Of a stretch of DNA of 64,000 nucleotides, positions 44,197-56,124 are shown one piece after another; the first letter of the stretch is position 1, and each line of letters opens with the position of its first letter. The position numbers were made by a program, and so were the translations under genes. The notes below the pieces were generated by a model. That model saw only the letters and a list, made by a program, of their open reading frames with translations, was not told where the DNA came from and did no database searches. The stretch covers positions 155,708,971 to 155,772,970 of the forward strand of contig NC_081411.1 of the NCBI RefSeq assembly GCF_030272615.1, written 5' to 3'. This DNA comes from Cryptomeria japonica. Its lineage: Eukaryota > Streptophyta > Pinopsida > Cupressales > Cupressaceae.

Positions 44197-46100
44197 AAGG
44201 CAGACCTCCTATTGCCCCTTTGGAAGAGATTAGTGTCCTTACTTGACTCCAAGCCTTCCATAGTGAACAAAATACCCAAGACCCAAAGATCTTCATATTA
44301 AATTCCCCCAGAATAATATCACATAATGGGATATTTTCCCATTTTTTTTCCTTTTTTAATTACCAATTTCTCAATATTGTTCCTAACCAACACTTTCCAT
44401 GGCTCCTCCCCTTTTAGTGCTTTAAAGATTCATTTGGATGCAAGGGCCATACCATGAGCCCTACTATCTCTAATGCCAATCCCACCCAAATTTCTAGGTA
44501 GGCAACACCATTCCCATTTAACACAATGCCTTTTCCATTTCCCTATACCATCAAACCACAAGAATTCTCTCATAATCTTATCAATTTAATTACACTGGTA
44601 GTTAGCAAAAAGCCATGAAGATGCATAATAAATGTGATGAGAAGAAAGGACCTTTTGCACCACTTGAACTCTTCCAGCCAAGGATAGGAGGCGTGTTTTC
44701 CATTGCAAATGTTTCTTTTCAATTTTATAGAAGAGCCAAAGCCACATGTCTTTAAGAGAAGGTTCAACTGCAAAGGGGATACCCAAATATCTAACAATGG
44801 TGTTTGGCCCAACCCACTGCCATCCCTTTAAGACCAACCACTCAAGAGCACCATTAGACCACCCCAACACAAAAGATTTATGGGGAGAAAATTTTGTCCT
44901 GATGCCTTGCAAAAGAATTGTAATCTATTAACCACATTATCAAAATTCTTCTCATTCATCTCTAGAAAAAGGGTAGTGTCATTAGCAAATTGAGCATTGA
45001 TAATCTCCGCACTATTAGGGAGGGAGATACCATTGACCCGAGGAGCAAGTTCATGAGAACTCAATATATAATGCAAAGCATCAACAACAATAACAAATAA
45101 TGCTTGGGTAATAGGACAACCCTGTCTAATGGACCTCATGAGAGGAATAGCCTCTGATAATTCCCCATTGACCTCAATAACCGTTGAAGAATCCTTGAGT
45201 AAAATATGGATCCATCTACAAAAGTATGGTGGAAAGCCAAATTCTTGCATCATACCCATGATAAAAGGCCACTCAATCATATCATATGCTTTCTCAAAAT
45301 CCAAGAGAATCATTGCCACATTTTGACCATCTGCCTTAGCCCAATGCATAGCCTCCCAACTAGTAATCAAATTTTCAAGGATATACCTACCCTTAATAAA
45401 CCCTGTTTGTGTGATAGATATAAAGTTATTAAGCATACCTGAGATCCTCCTGGCAAGAAATTTATCAATAATTTTATAGGATAGATTCAACAAGGTGACG
45501 GGCCTCCAGTTCTTTATAAGAGTCTTATCCCCACTCTTAGGAAAAAGTTTAATAACCCCTCTATTGATGTCCTTACCCAAGGATCCCCTTTCAAATATAT
45601 CTTCATATAAAGCTACAAGTTCTGGGACAACCCATTCCATGTGCTGCCTGTAGAATTCTACAGGCAGGCCATCAAGCCCTAGAGATTTGCCATTGACCAC
45701 TGAACGAATATTAGCTTCAATCTCTGCACAAGAGATTGCTTGATCAAGTGACTTGTCTTCATAGTCTGAGATCTTCCTTAGAATTTACCTTAAGCATTGT
45801 CTAAGGGCATCTTGGCTATCTACACCATGTTCAGAAGAAAAAAGTTCTTTGTAGAAGTTGTAAAATGCATCCTTAATAGAACCAAGATCATTGGATATGG
45901 ATCCATTAATCTGTATCTCCTCAATGAGCTCTCTTTTGCTCTTGGCTCTGATCAAGCTGAAGAAGTATTTGGACCCCCTATCTCCTTCCTTGATCCAATT
46001 CATCTTTGCTCTGACCTTCTGCCCTTGAATCTTATAATTCTAAATCTTCCTTAATTAGTTCTTAATGCATATAAGCCGTTCTTCCAAAGCATTGTCATCC
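44197..46100 (-). pseudogene. LINE-E reverse transcriptase (decayed)
   Basis: The 290-codon frame 45,700-44,828 shows KNWRPVTLLNLSYKIIDKFL, TGFIKGRYILENLITSWEAM, MILLDFEKAYDMIEWPF (catalytic Asp), RSIRQGCPITQALFVIVVDA and QFANDTTLFLEMNEKNFD. The catalytic pair is Asn-Asp in place of Asp-Asp, so the enzyme is inactive. Upstream is MNWIKEGDRGSKYFFSLIRA (46,003-45,785). Downstream is RYLGIPFAVEPSLKDMW (44,912-44,586). Frame changes join these pieces. It is the same LINE type as 12,114-13,080. Confidence 0.9.
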
Positions 46101-46141
46101 CTTTTAGCCTGAAGCTCCTTTTCCAAAAAAAATAGTTTTAA

Positions 46142-47115
46142 CTATAGAAGAGACTCTTCCTTGTTCCTATCCATGGAATTCTTTTTACTGATAATCTGAA
46201 ACATTTTCCTCCAAGTATGAGTGAGAGACACCCACATCTCTCTAGGCCTGAGGCCACCATTACAAAATTTAGTCAAGTAGGAAGCCATTCTAATAGCTAC
46301 CCCAGTATCAACATCATCCAGGAGGGATACATTCAATTTGAAGCCATTATTCTTTTTACATCTGACAAGGGATGAGGAGTCAACAAGAGAAACAGAGGCA
46401 GAGATAAGAGAATGATCAGAAATAGTAGTCGGGGTAACACAGATAGGGGCATGCCCACCCTGAGAAAGAAGAGAGAAAGAGTTGGCCTCAACATATAATA
46501 TAACCAATCTACAATAGAGCCTTTGCTGACCACTTTGATTATTGCACCAAGTGTACCAGATATCAGAATACGAGTCCTTATTTTCAAGAGGGCTCACCAA
46601 GTTAAATCTCCTTTTAAATCATGTCCATAAGAAATGCTCATTACCTTTCCAACCATGTTTACTGCCACACCATTTATCTTCTTTATATTCAATCATGTTA
46701 AATTCTCCCACAAACAACTAGTTGACATTAGGCAATCTAGAAACTATCCAATCCTAAAGATTAGCCCTTTCCCTATAATCATTTGTAGAATATATATTAC
46801 AAACCCCAATAACCTTGTCATCTTCCTTGAAGGTAACCCAAAGGGCTCTTTGGCACAAAGAGATCCCATTGGCAATAATTATGTCCACCCATTAAGGGCC
46901 AACAAGTATGCTAGTACCACCTTTTCCTCTAACATGATTAGAATGGAAGCCAATGGCCTGGTCCCACAAGAACCTAAGAATGGTGTATGCTTGGAAACCC
47001 ACCACCTTAATTTTCTATAGGCAGACAATGTCTTTCAGCTTGATATTGTTGCACCACTTCCTAACAACATACTTTCTATCTGACATCTCCAAACCCCTAA
47101 CATTCCAACTATGTA
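46142..47115 (-). pseudogene. LINE-E endonuclease (decayed)
   Basis: Reading leftward from 47,115, HSWNVRGLEMSDRKY opens the L1 endonuclease. RALWVTFKEDDKVIGVCNIY and LFVGEFNMIEYKEDKW follow, where Gly-Asp-Phe-Asn has become Gly-Glu-Phe-Asn. Then come WCNNQSGQQRLYCRLVILYV and TTISDHSLISASVSLV with the Ser-Asp-His catalytic end. Stops and shifts occur. The first residues lie beyond Copia-G at about 52,700. Confidence 0.82.
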
Positions 47116-47120
47116 TGTGC
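47116..47120 (+). repeat. Target-site duplication of Copia-G, left copy (TGTGC)
   Basis: TGTGC precedes the left LTR and recurs at 52,694-52,698 after the right LTR. Confidence 0.9.
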
Positions 47121-47379
47121 TGATAGTTCTGATACTTAATATAAGTATAGATCCAATAGCCAACAAGATTAGATGGGGGGGGTGAATCATACAAACTTAA
47201 TCGTCCATAAAAACATCAGATTCAACCTCGGTAACATATATATCAGTAATATAACCAAAATTGTTAAACATGCAAACTCAAAAGCATATGAACAATATAA
47301 ACCTCATAACACCAGATTTAACGAGGAAACCCAAATAGGGAAAAACCACTGTGGGATTTCGGACCCACTAAGAAATATA
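47121..47379 (-). repeat. Copia-G 3' LTR remnant
   Basis: It matches 51,174-51,434 and then jumps into RNase H sequence at about 47,380. About 1.26 kb of LTR and all of the 3' untranslated region are lost. Confidence 0.9.
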
Positions 47380-47797
47380 CTGGCTCGGTAACTTTCTCAT
47401 TTATACCTTCCAATAGTTGTTTGATCCATGCAATGTTTGTACAATTCAATGCTACAACAATGTATTCAGCCTCTACCGTTGACTGTGAAACACATGCTTG
47501 TTTCTTGCTAAGCCAACTCACTAGTCTTTCTCCTAAAAAGAAAGCTCCTCCACTTGTGCTTTTCCTGTCATCAATGTTGCCTGCCCAATTAGCATCAGTA
47601 TAAACTTTTAAATCAAAATCATTTCCTTTCTGATATACTAAGCCATAATCTTCTATGTCTTTCAAGTATCTAAAAATTCTTTTGATTGCTGTCATGTGTG
47701 TTTCCTTAGGATCTGCAGAGAATCTTGCAACTATACCTACTGCATGTGCTATGTCTGGTCTACTATGAACAACATATTGTAGTTTTCCAATCATGGA
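47380..47797 (-). pseudogene. Copia-G RNase H, C-terminally deleted
   Basis: MIGKLQYVVHSRPDIAHAVG, LKVYTDANWAGNIDDRKSTS and SQSTVEAEYIVVALNCTN match Copia RNase H. The frame runs through the deletion point near 47,380 into LTR sequence, so the last catalytic Asp block is gone. A stop at about 47,797 separates it from RT. Confidence 0.88.
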
Positions 47798-48682
47798 TCA
47801 GTAGAGTGTCTCATCAACAGACGCAGATTCATCATTCTTAGATAATTTACAGTTGGTAGTCATAGGAGTACTTACTGGTTTTGAATCATCCATTCCAAAT
47901 TTCTTCAAGATTTCCTTTATGTACTTGGATTGAGTAATGAAAATCTCATTTTTCATTTGCATTATCTGTAAACCTATAAAGTACTTTATCTCACCGATTA
48001 ATGACATCTCAAATTCTTTGCTCATTTCATTTCCAAAGTTCTTGCATAAAGAGTCATTTCCATAAAATATAATATCATCAACAAATATGGCTGAGATCAG
48101 TATTCCATTTTCATCATTCTTCATGTACATGTTGCTGTTCTCACTTGTCCTTATAAAAAGAATCTTAATCAAATAAGAGTGAAATCTTTCATACCATGCT
48201 CTTGGTGCTTGTTTCAAACCATATAAAGCTTTGTTCAATTTACATACCTGATCTTTATTATTGTCTTCAATAAATCCTTCAGGTTGTTCAATGAAAACTT
48301 CTTCTTCTAATATTCCATTCAGAAATGTATATTTGACATCCATTTGATATACCTTGAAGTTCTTGAAAGCAGCATAAGCCAACAATGTTCTTACTCCTTC
48401 AAGTCTAGCAACAGGTGCAAAAGTTTCACCATAATCAATTCCTTCTTCTTGAGCATAACCTTTGCAAACTAGTCTTGCTTTGTTTCGAATGACTTCACCT
48501 TTTTCATTTAGCTTGTTTCTAAAAATCCACTTTGTACCGATTACATTTTTGTCCTTTGGTCTTGGGATTAGTGTCCATGTGTCATTCTTCTTGATTTGAT
48601 CAATCTCTTCTATCATAGCATTTACCCAACCTTCACTGTTAAATTCCTCTTTTACTATTCTTAGTTCAAATTTAGATATCAA
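47798..48682 (-). pseudogene. Copia-G reverse transcriptase
   Basis: The 294-codon frame carries [79 protein letters not shown] and [13 protein letters not shown]. The catalytic Asp residues are present. It is a typical plant Copia RT, bounded by stops on both sides. Confidence 0.92.
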
Positions 48683-48691
48683 GCATGTGTT

Positions 48692-49117
48692 CTATCTCAG
48701 TTTGTTCCTTGTCATCACTGGATCATCCTTATCTCCTATAATTTGACTTGGTGCATGATGTCTTCTGACATACTTGGCTAATACAGGCTCGATAGGCTCT
48801 ATATGATCTTCTTCATCACTCAATAACTGGATATTCTCTTCATTTTCTTCAATAGTCTTCTCGGTAGGACTTCTCAGTTGAACATAGACAAATTCATCAT
48901 AGTCTTTTGGTTCCTTGGAATTTCCTTCATCATTTCTTTCTGCAAATTCATCAATTTTCACATTTGGACTTTCTTTCTTCAATTGAACTTGGTTCAAGGT
49001 GTAAACAACTGTGCTTATTGCTTCTCTCCAAAATGTTTGTGGCACCTTCTTTTCAATCATCAGTGTTCTAGCACAATCCACAATAGATCTGTTTCTTCTT
49101 TCAGCTATTCCATTCTG
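48692..49117 (-). pseudogene. Copia-G integrase end and linker, with internal deletion
   Basis: NGIAERRNRSIVDCARTLMI carries the catalytic Glu region. After TFWREAISTVVYTLNQVQLK the text jumps to an acidic linker (EPKDYDEFVYVQLRSP). The block that normally follows, with the Pro-x-x-x-Trp and Gly-Cys motifs of the integrase C-terminus, is missing. Confidence 0.82.
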
Positions 49118-50170
49118 CTATGGAGTTCTTGATGCAAAGACTTGTCTTTTAATACGATCATTGCAAAATAAGTTGAACTCATCAGATGTGAACTCTCCTC
49201 CTCTATCTGATCTAAGACATTTCAGTTGTCTTCCTGTTTCATTTTCAACTCTTTCCTTGTACCATTTAAACATTTGAAAAGCTTCTGCTTTTTCCTTTAA
49301 AAACATTATTGACATCATCCTTGAATAGTCATCCACAAATAATATGAAATACTTATCACCATAATAACTTTGAACATTCATAGGACCACAAAGATCAGTG
49401 TGCACTAGATCTAAAATTCCCTTAGAAGTGTAGGACTTACTTGTAAAGCTTGATCTTGTCATCTTACCCATCTGGCATCCTCGACACATAGCATTCTCAG
49501 GTTTTTCAAGACTCGGCAGACCTCTTACTCTGTGCTTCTTACTTATTTTGATCAGATTATCAAAATTGACATGACAAAACCTTTTATGCCATAACCAGGT
49601 ATCATCTAACTTTGCATGCAAACACTTATTCCGAGTTGAGTCAAGGTGAAATGTATTACCTTTTGTTTGTGTCCCGGTAGCAGCTAACTTTCCATTTTTG
49701 TCATGAACTTTGACAATTCCTTTCTGAAATTCTATTCGGTAACCTGTGTTGTTTAGCTGTGCTACACTCAACAAATTGTATTTCAAACCTTCAACCCAAT
49801 AAACATCATTGCATCTTGCATTATCAAGAAGTGTTATAGATCCTTTACCTTTTACCGGACATGGTGCATCATTACCAAATCTAACATAGCCTCCATCATA
49901 ATCTTCTAATATAACAAACTTGTGTTTATCTCCTATCATATGATGTGAGCATCCACTATCTATAATCCAAGAATCATTAGTGTTTATGTGAGATATTAGG
50001 GCTTTTTCTTCATACCTTTCTTCATCTGAGCCATCCTTGATAGCCACATAAGCTACTTCCTCTGTATCAGTCTCATCTGATTTATCATCGTTAGATTCCT
50101 CATCAGCTATTAAGCATGTCTTTCTATCTCTTCTTCTGAAGTCTCGATGTCCTCTATAATGATTATCTTT
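49118..50170 (-). pseudogene. Copia-G protease, GAG-pre-integrase and integrase core
   Basis: SWIIDSGCSHHMIGDKHKF is the protease site. WLWHKRFCHVNFDNLIKISK with CRGCQMGKMTRSSF is the pre-integrase block. LVHTDLCGPMNVQSYYGDKY and LKCLRSDRGGEFTSDEF carry two catalytic Asp residues. A TAG at about 49,116 ends the frame just before QNGIAERRN. Confidence 0.9.
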
Positions 50171-51109
50171 CTATCTGTTATCTCGGTAATCTCTCTTTTC
50201 AGTAAAATCTTTGTCAGGATAGTTAGAAGCCATATGTCCTATCTTATCACAATTGAAACATTTCAAAGGTAGTTTTCCTTTATACTTGCCTTTGCCTCTC
50301 GGTAACCTTTTGGCTAATAGCGCTTCAAACTCTTCTTGCTTTCTGATTTCTTCATACAGTTTGTGTACTTCTTCTATGTTCTTCCGAAATCTTTCACTTC
50401 CTCCACTATGATCTCCTTTAGAGTACTTATACTTTCTTTCATTGTAATCATTAGATTCATCAAGATGAAAAGAACTAAATGCAGATTCAACTTTATTTAC
50501 CGAAGATCCACTGTTATCAAAATTACTTAACTCAAATGCATGTAGCTTACTAATAGTAGCATCCAAAGAAACTGACATATTAGGTACAAATCTTCATTCA
50601 TTGATTGCAGAGACTTGGATTGCATAAGCTGGTAGAAGGGTTCTCAACAACTTACTTGTTATATCCCTTTCTTCAATAGTTCCACCCGCTCCTTTGATTT
50701 GATTGACAATCTCCTTTAGTCTTGTACTGTACTGAGTTATGTTCTCACCTTCATTCATCCTCATAGATTCAAGTTGTCCTCTCAGATTGTCTACTTTTTC
50801 TCTTTGAACATGTTCATCTCCTCCATATACTAATATGAGCTTATCCCACATTGCCTTTGCATCATTGCAAACTTCTAGATCATTAAACTCTGAATCGGTC
50901 AATGCAGATTTTATTTCAATCATTGCTTGAATATGTTCTTGCTTTGCCTTTATCTCTTCCATAGTTAATGGATAGGTGCTCGGTGTAACAAAATCATTCT
51001 CTAGATAGTATACAACATATTCTCTAACTCTTGATAGATGTAGCTTCATCCTTTTCTGCCATGTAGAGAAACTTGACTTGTTCAGCTTCGGTGCATCCCT
51101 CTTATACAT
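50171..51109 (-). pseudogene. Copia-G gag
   Basis: The first frame (51,109-50,594) begins MYKRDAPKLNKSSFSTWQKR and contains AKAMWDKLILVYGGDEHVQ and LTSKLLR-like blocks of UBN2 gag. The second (50,578-50,171) ends in the zinc knuckle CFNCDKIGHMASNYPDKDF, whose last Cys is Tyr, as in Copia-F. One stop near 50,590 divides them. Confidence 0.88.
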
Positions 51110-51159
51110 CTTTGGATCTTTAACTCAAGTGCCTTTAAACTTTCCTTCTGGAGTCCAAA

Positions 51160-51171
51160 GCTCTGATACCA
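51160..51171 (-). other. Copia-G primer-binding site (initiator Met type)
   Basis: TGGTATCAGAGC on the minus strand lies two bases inside the 5' LTR. Confidence 0.9.
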
Positions 51172-51173
51172 AT

Positions 51174-52693
51174 TGATAGTTCTGATACTTAATATAAGTA
51201 TAGATCCAATAGCCAACAAGATGAGAGGGGGGGGGGTGAATCATACAAACTTAATCATCCATAAAAACATCAGATTCAACCTCGGTAACATATATATCAG
51301 TAATATAACCAAAACTGTTAAACATGCAAACTCAAAAGCATATGAACAATATAAACCTCATAACACCAGATTTAACGTGGAAACCCAAATAGGGAAAAAC
51401 CACTGTGGGATTTCAGACCCACTAAGAAATATACTCTTCTAGAGTATGCTCGGTTAAAAGCAAATCCTGTTAAAGATTACAAACACATTGCTAGATGTGA
51501 CCCGGTTAAGGGATTTCCCTCATATCTGTTAGGATCTTCACTTTGTTAGAAGTGACCTTGTTAAAGGATTTCAAACACTCAATTAGAATGTCACCTTGCT
51601 AGAGGGTTTACATATAAGACTATTAATTCCACTCGGTTAAGAGATTTTCTATCACTTTCATAAAATAACAGTAATAAAATCTATCTGCAACTTCACATCT
51701 AAAATGCTAAAGTAGATTCCTATTTGTTCAATACAATCTAGACACAAAAATAATCTTGTCTATCTACTGGGCTTCTATACTCTATTATTCTAATAGGTCT
51801 TCAAGCTTCTGTGATCAGTAATCACTATGTAGCATCCCTGTGCATACACTTTCCTGCATGCATTGTTTATCAATAGTTTCCTATTTATAAACAATTAGGT
51901 AACCACTTAATCTCCTTGATCACATTTCCCATGATCAATCATAGCCATTAGATCTTCAATCTTGTCCAGGTTCAATGCATCTTTCAATCTGAAAATGTTT
52001 TATCCCGCCTTGGAACTTGTGCCAGGGTATTGCGGTTCAATCTAAGCTGTAGATCTTCATGCCGACTTTTCATTGCCTTAGATTCATTAACAAACTTCAT
52101 TCATGGCTTACCAATCATTTAATCCGCTCCAGCTCATCAGCTTCCTTCATTAAATACCGCATGTAAACATTTAATGCATTCTGTTATAGCTTGGTTACAA
52201 CTCGGTAACAACTCGGTGAATACTAAACTTTCACTCGGTAGACATTTCGCCTTCATTAACTGATAGCAATAACCTTAGGGTTTACCGACTAGGTTCCTTA
52301 GGGTTTACCAACTAGGTTCTTTACTTGATAACATAGTATAGTATTAACCTTTACAATTTACAACATATGTATGATGTTAAAACAATCTAAAACATCATGA
52401 TCTCATCATTTTCTGACTCGGTAGTAGTTGCCCATTGAATACTTTATTCATCCCCTTATTCATCATATTCTTTCCTGTGTGTTTTACTGACATCTTTATA
52501 ATCTTCTTATCATACTTCTCAAGATATGGCAACATCATACTGAATTAGAAAATCAATTTCTTGACATCAATGACAAAATAATAATATCAAGACAATAAAA
52601 CATCTTTAATCAATTATATCCATAATCATCAACAACTTTCTCAATGTCCTCCAACAATCTTTCACTGTCTGTTATAATGCAATGTTGCCAACA
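51174..52693 (-). repeat. Copia-G 5' LTR, complete
   Basis: This is 1,520 bp from TGATAGTTCTGA to TTGCCAACA on the plus strand. TGTGC follows as target duplication. A G-run at 51,225-51,235 is polymorphic in length against the left copy. Confidence 0.9.
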
Positions 52694-52699
52694 TGTGCA

Positions 52700-54329
52700 T
52701 CATCATAGACATCAATTATGAAGAGGGTTTCAAATTCTTATACAGTCTGTTAAAACATTCTGGGATCTCATTATCATTTTTCTTACTACTATTGGACAAC
52801 GACTGCCTATCCATAATTTTCTTTTATTTCTTAAGACTTTTAACCTTGGTGATTGGTTCCCTATTCTCCTCATCACATTTATTATCCACATACACATTTT
52901 TTGAGAGGTCCTTGGTGCTAGGCACCAACCCATTCTCATCCAAAGGGGCTTGAAATTCATTCCTCTTATGCATAACTCTCTCATTAATGGTGGACAAGGC
53001 TAGTTGCTGAGCATTAAGTCTAGGTGGGGGGGGGGATATTTGCATATGTAATAGTATCCTTAGGGTTAATTGTAGACAATTATGTTTGATAACTAGTTAG
53101 GGTAGCAGGTTTTTCACCATTATTAGTGGCAAGAACTACCTCAAATTCCTCTTCAAAAAGAGGATTGGATAAACTAGAATATGTATTCATATTAGGACCA
53201 AGGTCAGAATCGACCGTAACTGCTACCTCACCATTTACATTGACACCAGAGGCTTCATTCACTATATTCAAATTATTATTGTTCTTATCCATTTGATCAG
53301 TAACATTATTCATTTTACCCTTTTCGGTTTTCTTAAAAGCAACATTGAAACCAACATTCTATGAATTTTTAAGGGAGGGACATTCACACTTAGTATGGCC
53401 ATTTAGTATACAATGAAAACAAGCCCCCAAATTTCCTAACATAGTTAGTTCCCACGAAAAAACTTCCTCTTCAAAATTTAGTGAAATAAAATAAGGAAAA
53501 TCAACTTCTGGAGATAATGCTATAAGAACCCTAGCATTTAAATGTGGAAGAGTCGACTGTGACTCTTCAATTTGCATGACAGAGCCGAGAGGCTTGAGAA
53601 TTTGAAAATTAAATGACCAAAATTAAGGCTGCAAATTTTTAATTTCAACCTAGTTAGGAGAAGAACGAGCAATTACTTGCTTGAATTTGCCTTTTGGGGA
53701 CCACTAAAAAGCCCTAAAAAGAGAACGTCCCATGTTCCAAAAACCTTTTTTCAAAACCCTATCCTGCATATGATGGGATTTAAAAAATACAACAAATAAT
53801 CCCTTTTGAACCATTCTACAAAAAATTACATGAATACCAAGCTTCTTTCCCCAAACATTAGCAATCCAATCATCGAAAAATTTCCCCGAGGGCAGAAAAT
53901 CTCTATTCATATAGAAAAAAAAAATGCAATTTTTCTCAGTCGAGATTGTTCCAATCTAATAGCTTTAATCATATCCTCATTCAGAGAAATAGAGAGGGTT
54001 TTCAAACTGCAAGAAGTAGACTTACCGCCACCACCTCCACTAGGGTCGAAAGATTTGCCTCCTCCATGTCTATCTCCCTAGGCTAGGGTCCCTCCCACAT
54101 CACTGCGTTCTGCATTGAACACTCTAGAAATTTTTTCATCAAATGAAGCAGATGGCGAGCAAACTGAAATGGAGTGATCCGACACCACATCTCTATAAGA
54201 AGGTTTTCCTTTCTCCTCTCCAGACACACCATGAGATTTATCCATCCCTTCTTCCTAGCAACCACTATTATCAATTATTTCCATCTCTTCATCCCTATGA
54301 TTCGAGCCATCATTAATGATACTACCCAT
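52700..54329 (-). pseudogene. LINE-E ORF1 (RNA-binding, DUF4283 and CCHC)
   Basis: On the minus strand the first ATG lies at 54,329 (MGSIINDGSNHRDEEMEIID). The DUF4283 region includes LPSGKFFDDWIANVWGKKLG and LKKGFWNMGRSLFRAF. The zinc knuckle CFHCILNGHTKCEC has all four ligands. A long polar C-terminus follows (NNNNLNIVNEASGVNVNGEV, VDNKCDEENREPITKVKSL). In-frame stops and shifts at about 53,705, 53,578, 53,359 and 53,080 break it. In plant L1s ORF1 binds the element RNA. Confidence 0.8.
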
Positions 54330-54640
54330 CTACAAGTCGCATGATCGAAACTAGGTTGGGGCTGAGACCGACCAAGCTAAGCACACATAGGGGGACCCGA
54401 CATAAACTAGGGAAACACAAAACAAAAGCAAAATGATTAAAACAATGAGACCACACACAAAAGACACCAAAAAAAACCCGAGCCAAACACAAAGCAAGGA
54501 AGCAGGCCACGAAAGCAATAAAGGAGACACCAAGGTAGCGAGTGTCGATAGAGTACAAACTCCAAGGAAGGAGAAAAAACAACCTTCAATGGAGGTTAGA
54601 CGGGTTGCAGAGCGCTCACTCCTCCAAATCCCTAAATCAT
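54330..54640 (-). other. LINE-E 5' untranslated region
   Basis: This is about 310 bp between the right target duplication and the ORF1 start. The hydrophobic frame at 54,322-54,582 is judged incidental. Confidence 0.6.
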
Positions 54641-54658
54641 TTTAGAGGGATCAATTTT
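54641..54658 (+). repeat. Target-site duplication of LINE-E, right copy
   Basis: This is an exact copy of the 18 bases at 36,235-36,252. Confidence 0.92.
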
Positions 54659-55303
54659 CAATTCACCACCCCCTACAATATAGCCTAAATACACTAAATA
54701 TGTTTTACCAAATTCACATTTGGACATCTTTAGACATAGTTTCTCCTTTTTCAAAATATCCAAGACTTTCCTAACATGCATTACATGATCTTCCCAGTTT
54801 TTATTGAAAATCAGAATATCATCTAAGTAGACTACTAAAAAGTAATCTATGAATGGCCTAAATACATCATTCATAACTCACATGAATGTAGCAAGAGCAC
54901 TACAAAGCCCAAAGGGCATAACTAGCTATTCAAATAAACCTTGTTTTTTTTTAAAAGCAGTTATCTAAATATCACCTTAAGAAATTTTGATTTGATGATA
55001 ATCACTTCTTAAGTCTAGCTTAGTGAAATAGATTGCATCTCTTAATTGATCTAACAAATCATCAATACGAGGAAGAGGATAACGATTCTTCACAGTGATC
55101 TTGTTCAATGCACGAAAATCCACACACATTCTCCATGTACCATCTTTCTTTGGCACTAGCACAACAGGCGATCCACATGGAGATGTACTTGGTCTAGTGA
55201 CTCCTTTCTCAAGAAACTCTTGTACTTTCTTCTTGATTTCTTCATTCTCAATAATTGATAGCCTATACATACCAATGTTAGGAAGAGGGACATCTAACTG
55301 CAA
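54659..55303 (-). pseudogene. Gypsy-D reverse transcriptase, N-terminal part
   Basis: [39 protein letters not shown] (catalytic Asp) and YFLVVYLDDILIFNKNWED (catalytic YLDD) identify a Ty3/Gypsy RT. A stop at about 54,977 and a disturbed stretch up to 54,874 break the frame. The protein is cut by LINE-E just after LKIDPSKM and continues at 36,234. Confidence 0.9.
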
Positions 55304-55351
55304 TTGAATCTCAAGTTGTATCTCTCTCCTGGGAGGTAATCCTTTCGATTC

Positions 55352-56005
55352 CTAGAATAATTCATCATAGTTAGAAACAATCTGAACTAATTCATCTTTA
55401 TGTTTAGGATCACATCCTTTGAAGGCATTGGATTTATCATCACCCATATCTTTTACAATCATGAGTACAAAATTTTTGCTAACATTTACAAGTAATTTCA
55501 TTTGTCTTGTAGTAACAATAGACCAATTAGTCTTCGTTCGATGGGCTCTCACAATATACTCAATCCTATCTTTTATCAGATGATACTTGTTCTCCTCTCT
55601 GTAGAAGATATCTTTTCTATCATACAAATATGAACTTCCCAAAACAATCCCACAAATATCTAATGGTACGACATCTAATTCTACCTCATCAATGAACTTA
55701 GATGTAATTGCAAATCTAAGTTTACATTGGTTAGACACTTGTAACTTATCATTTTCACATACCCATCCTAAAGGATATAGTTTTGGATAAGGCTTATTCT
55801 CAAGTCCCAATGTCTTATAAACTTCTTCAGAAATAAGATTACCTTGTGAACCACTATCAAAGAGTGTATCAATTTTTGTATGTTTTGAGATGACTTTGAT
55901 ATGAAATAGCTCACTACATTTCCTTTCACCATGAACAATTTTAGATTTTGAAGAATGAGTATTAGAGCTATAACTAACAACATAAGAAATACCTTGTAAA
56001 CCCAT
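55352..56005 (-). pseudogene. Gypsy-D protease and linker to RT
   Basis: IDTLFDSGSQGNLISEEVYK is an intact-looking retropepsin site (Asp-Ser-Gly-Ser). IVLGSSYLYDRKDIF corresponds to the second conserved block (Gly-x-x-Trp-Leu in many relatives). The linker ends ELVQIVSNYDELF, as before RT. The open run of 217 codons sits in the same order as other Gypsy pol genes. Confidence 0.85.
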
Positions 56006-56124
56006 GGTTGTGATCTTGGTTTCATCACCTGAATCTGATCCAAGATTTTTTGGACTATAGAAGTGGTCTTCTTATCACCCCTCTTGTTCCCAAACCTCTC
56101 TAGTTTGAGTTCTAGATGAAGATT

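Larger units (their letters stand above)
47121..52693 (-). mobile_element. Copia-G, internally deleted Ty1/Copia element in LINE-E
   Basis: Both outer ends and the target duplication TGTGC are preserved. The left LTR keeps only 259 of about 1,520 bp and is fused to the middle of RNase H. Part of the integrase-to-RT linker is also missing. The minus strand still shows gag, protease, integrase and RT. Confidence 0.92.
36253..54640 (-). mobile_element. LINE-E, near full-length L1-type LINE with two nested Copia elements
   Basis: With Copia-F and Copia-G and their target copies removed it is about 6.34 kb. That is a normal length for a plant L1 with 5' UTR, ORF1, ORF2 and 3' UTR. It has an 18-bp target duplication and a short A-tail at its left end on the minus strand. 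Domain order on the minus strand is ORF1 (DUF4283 and CCHC), endonuclease, RT and zf-RVT. Confidence 0.9.

Noticed and set aside
54322-54582. A hydrophobic 86-residue frame resembling a membrane protein
   Set aside because: It lies across the LINE-E 5' untranslated region and ORF1 start, overlaps another hydrophobic frame in a different phase and has no homology I recognise.
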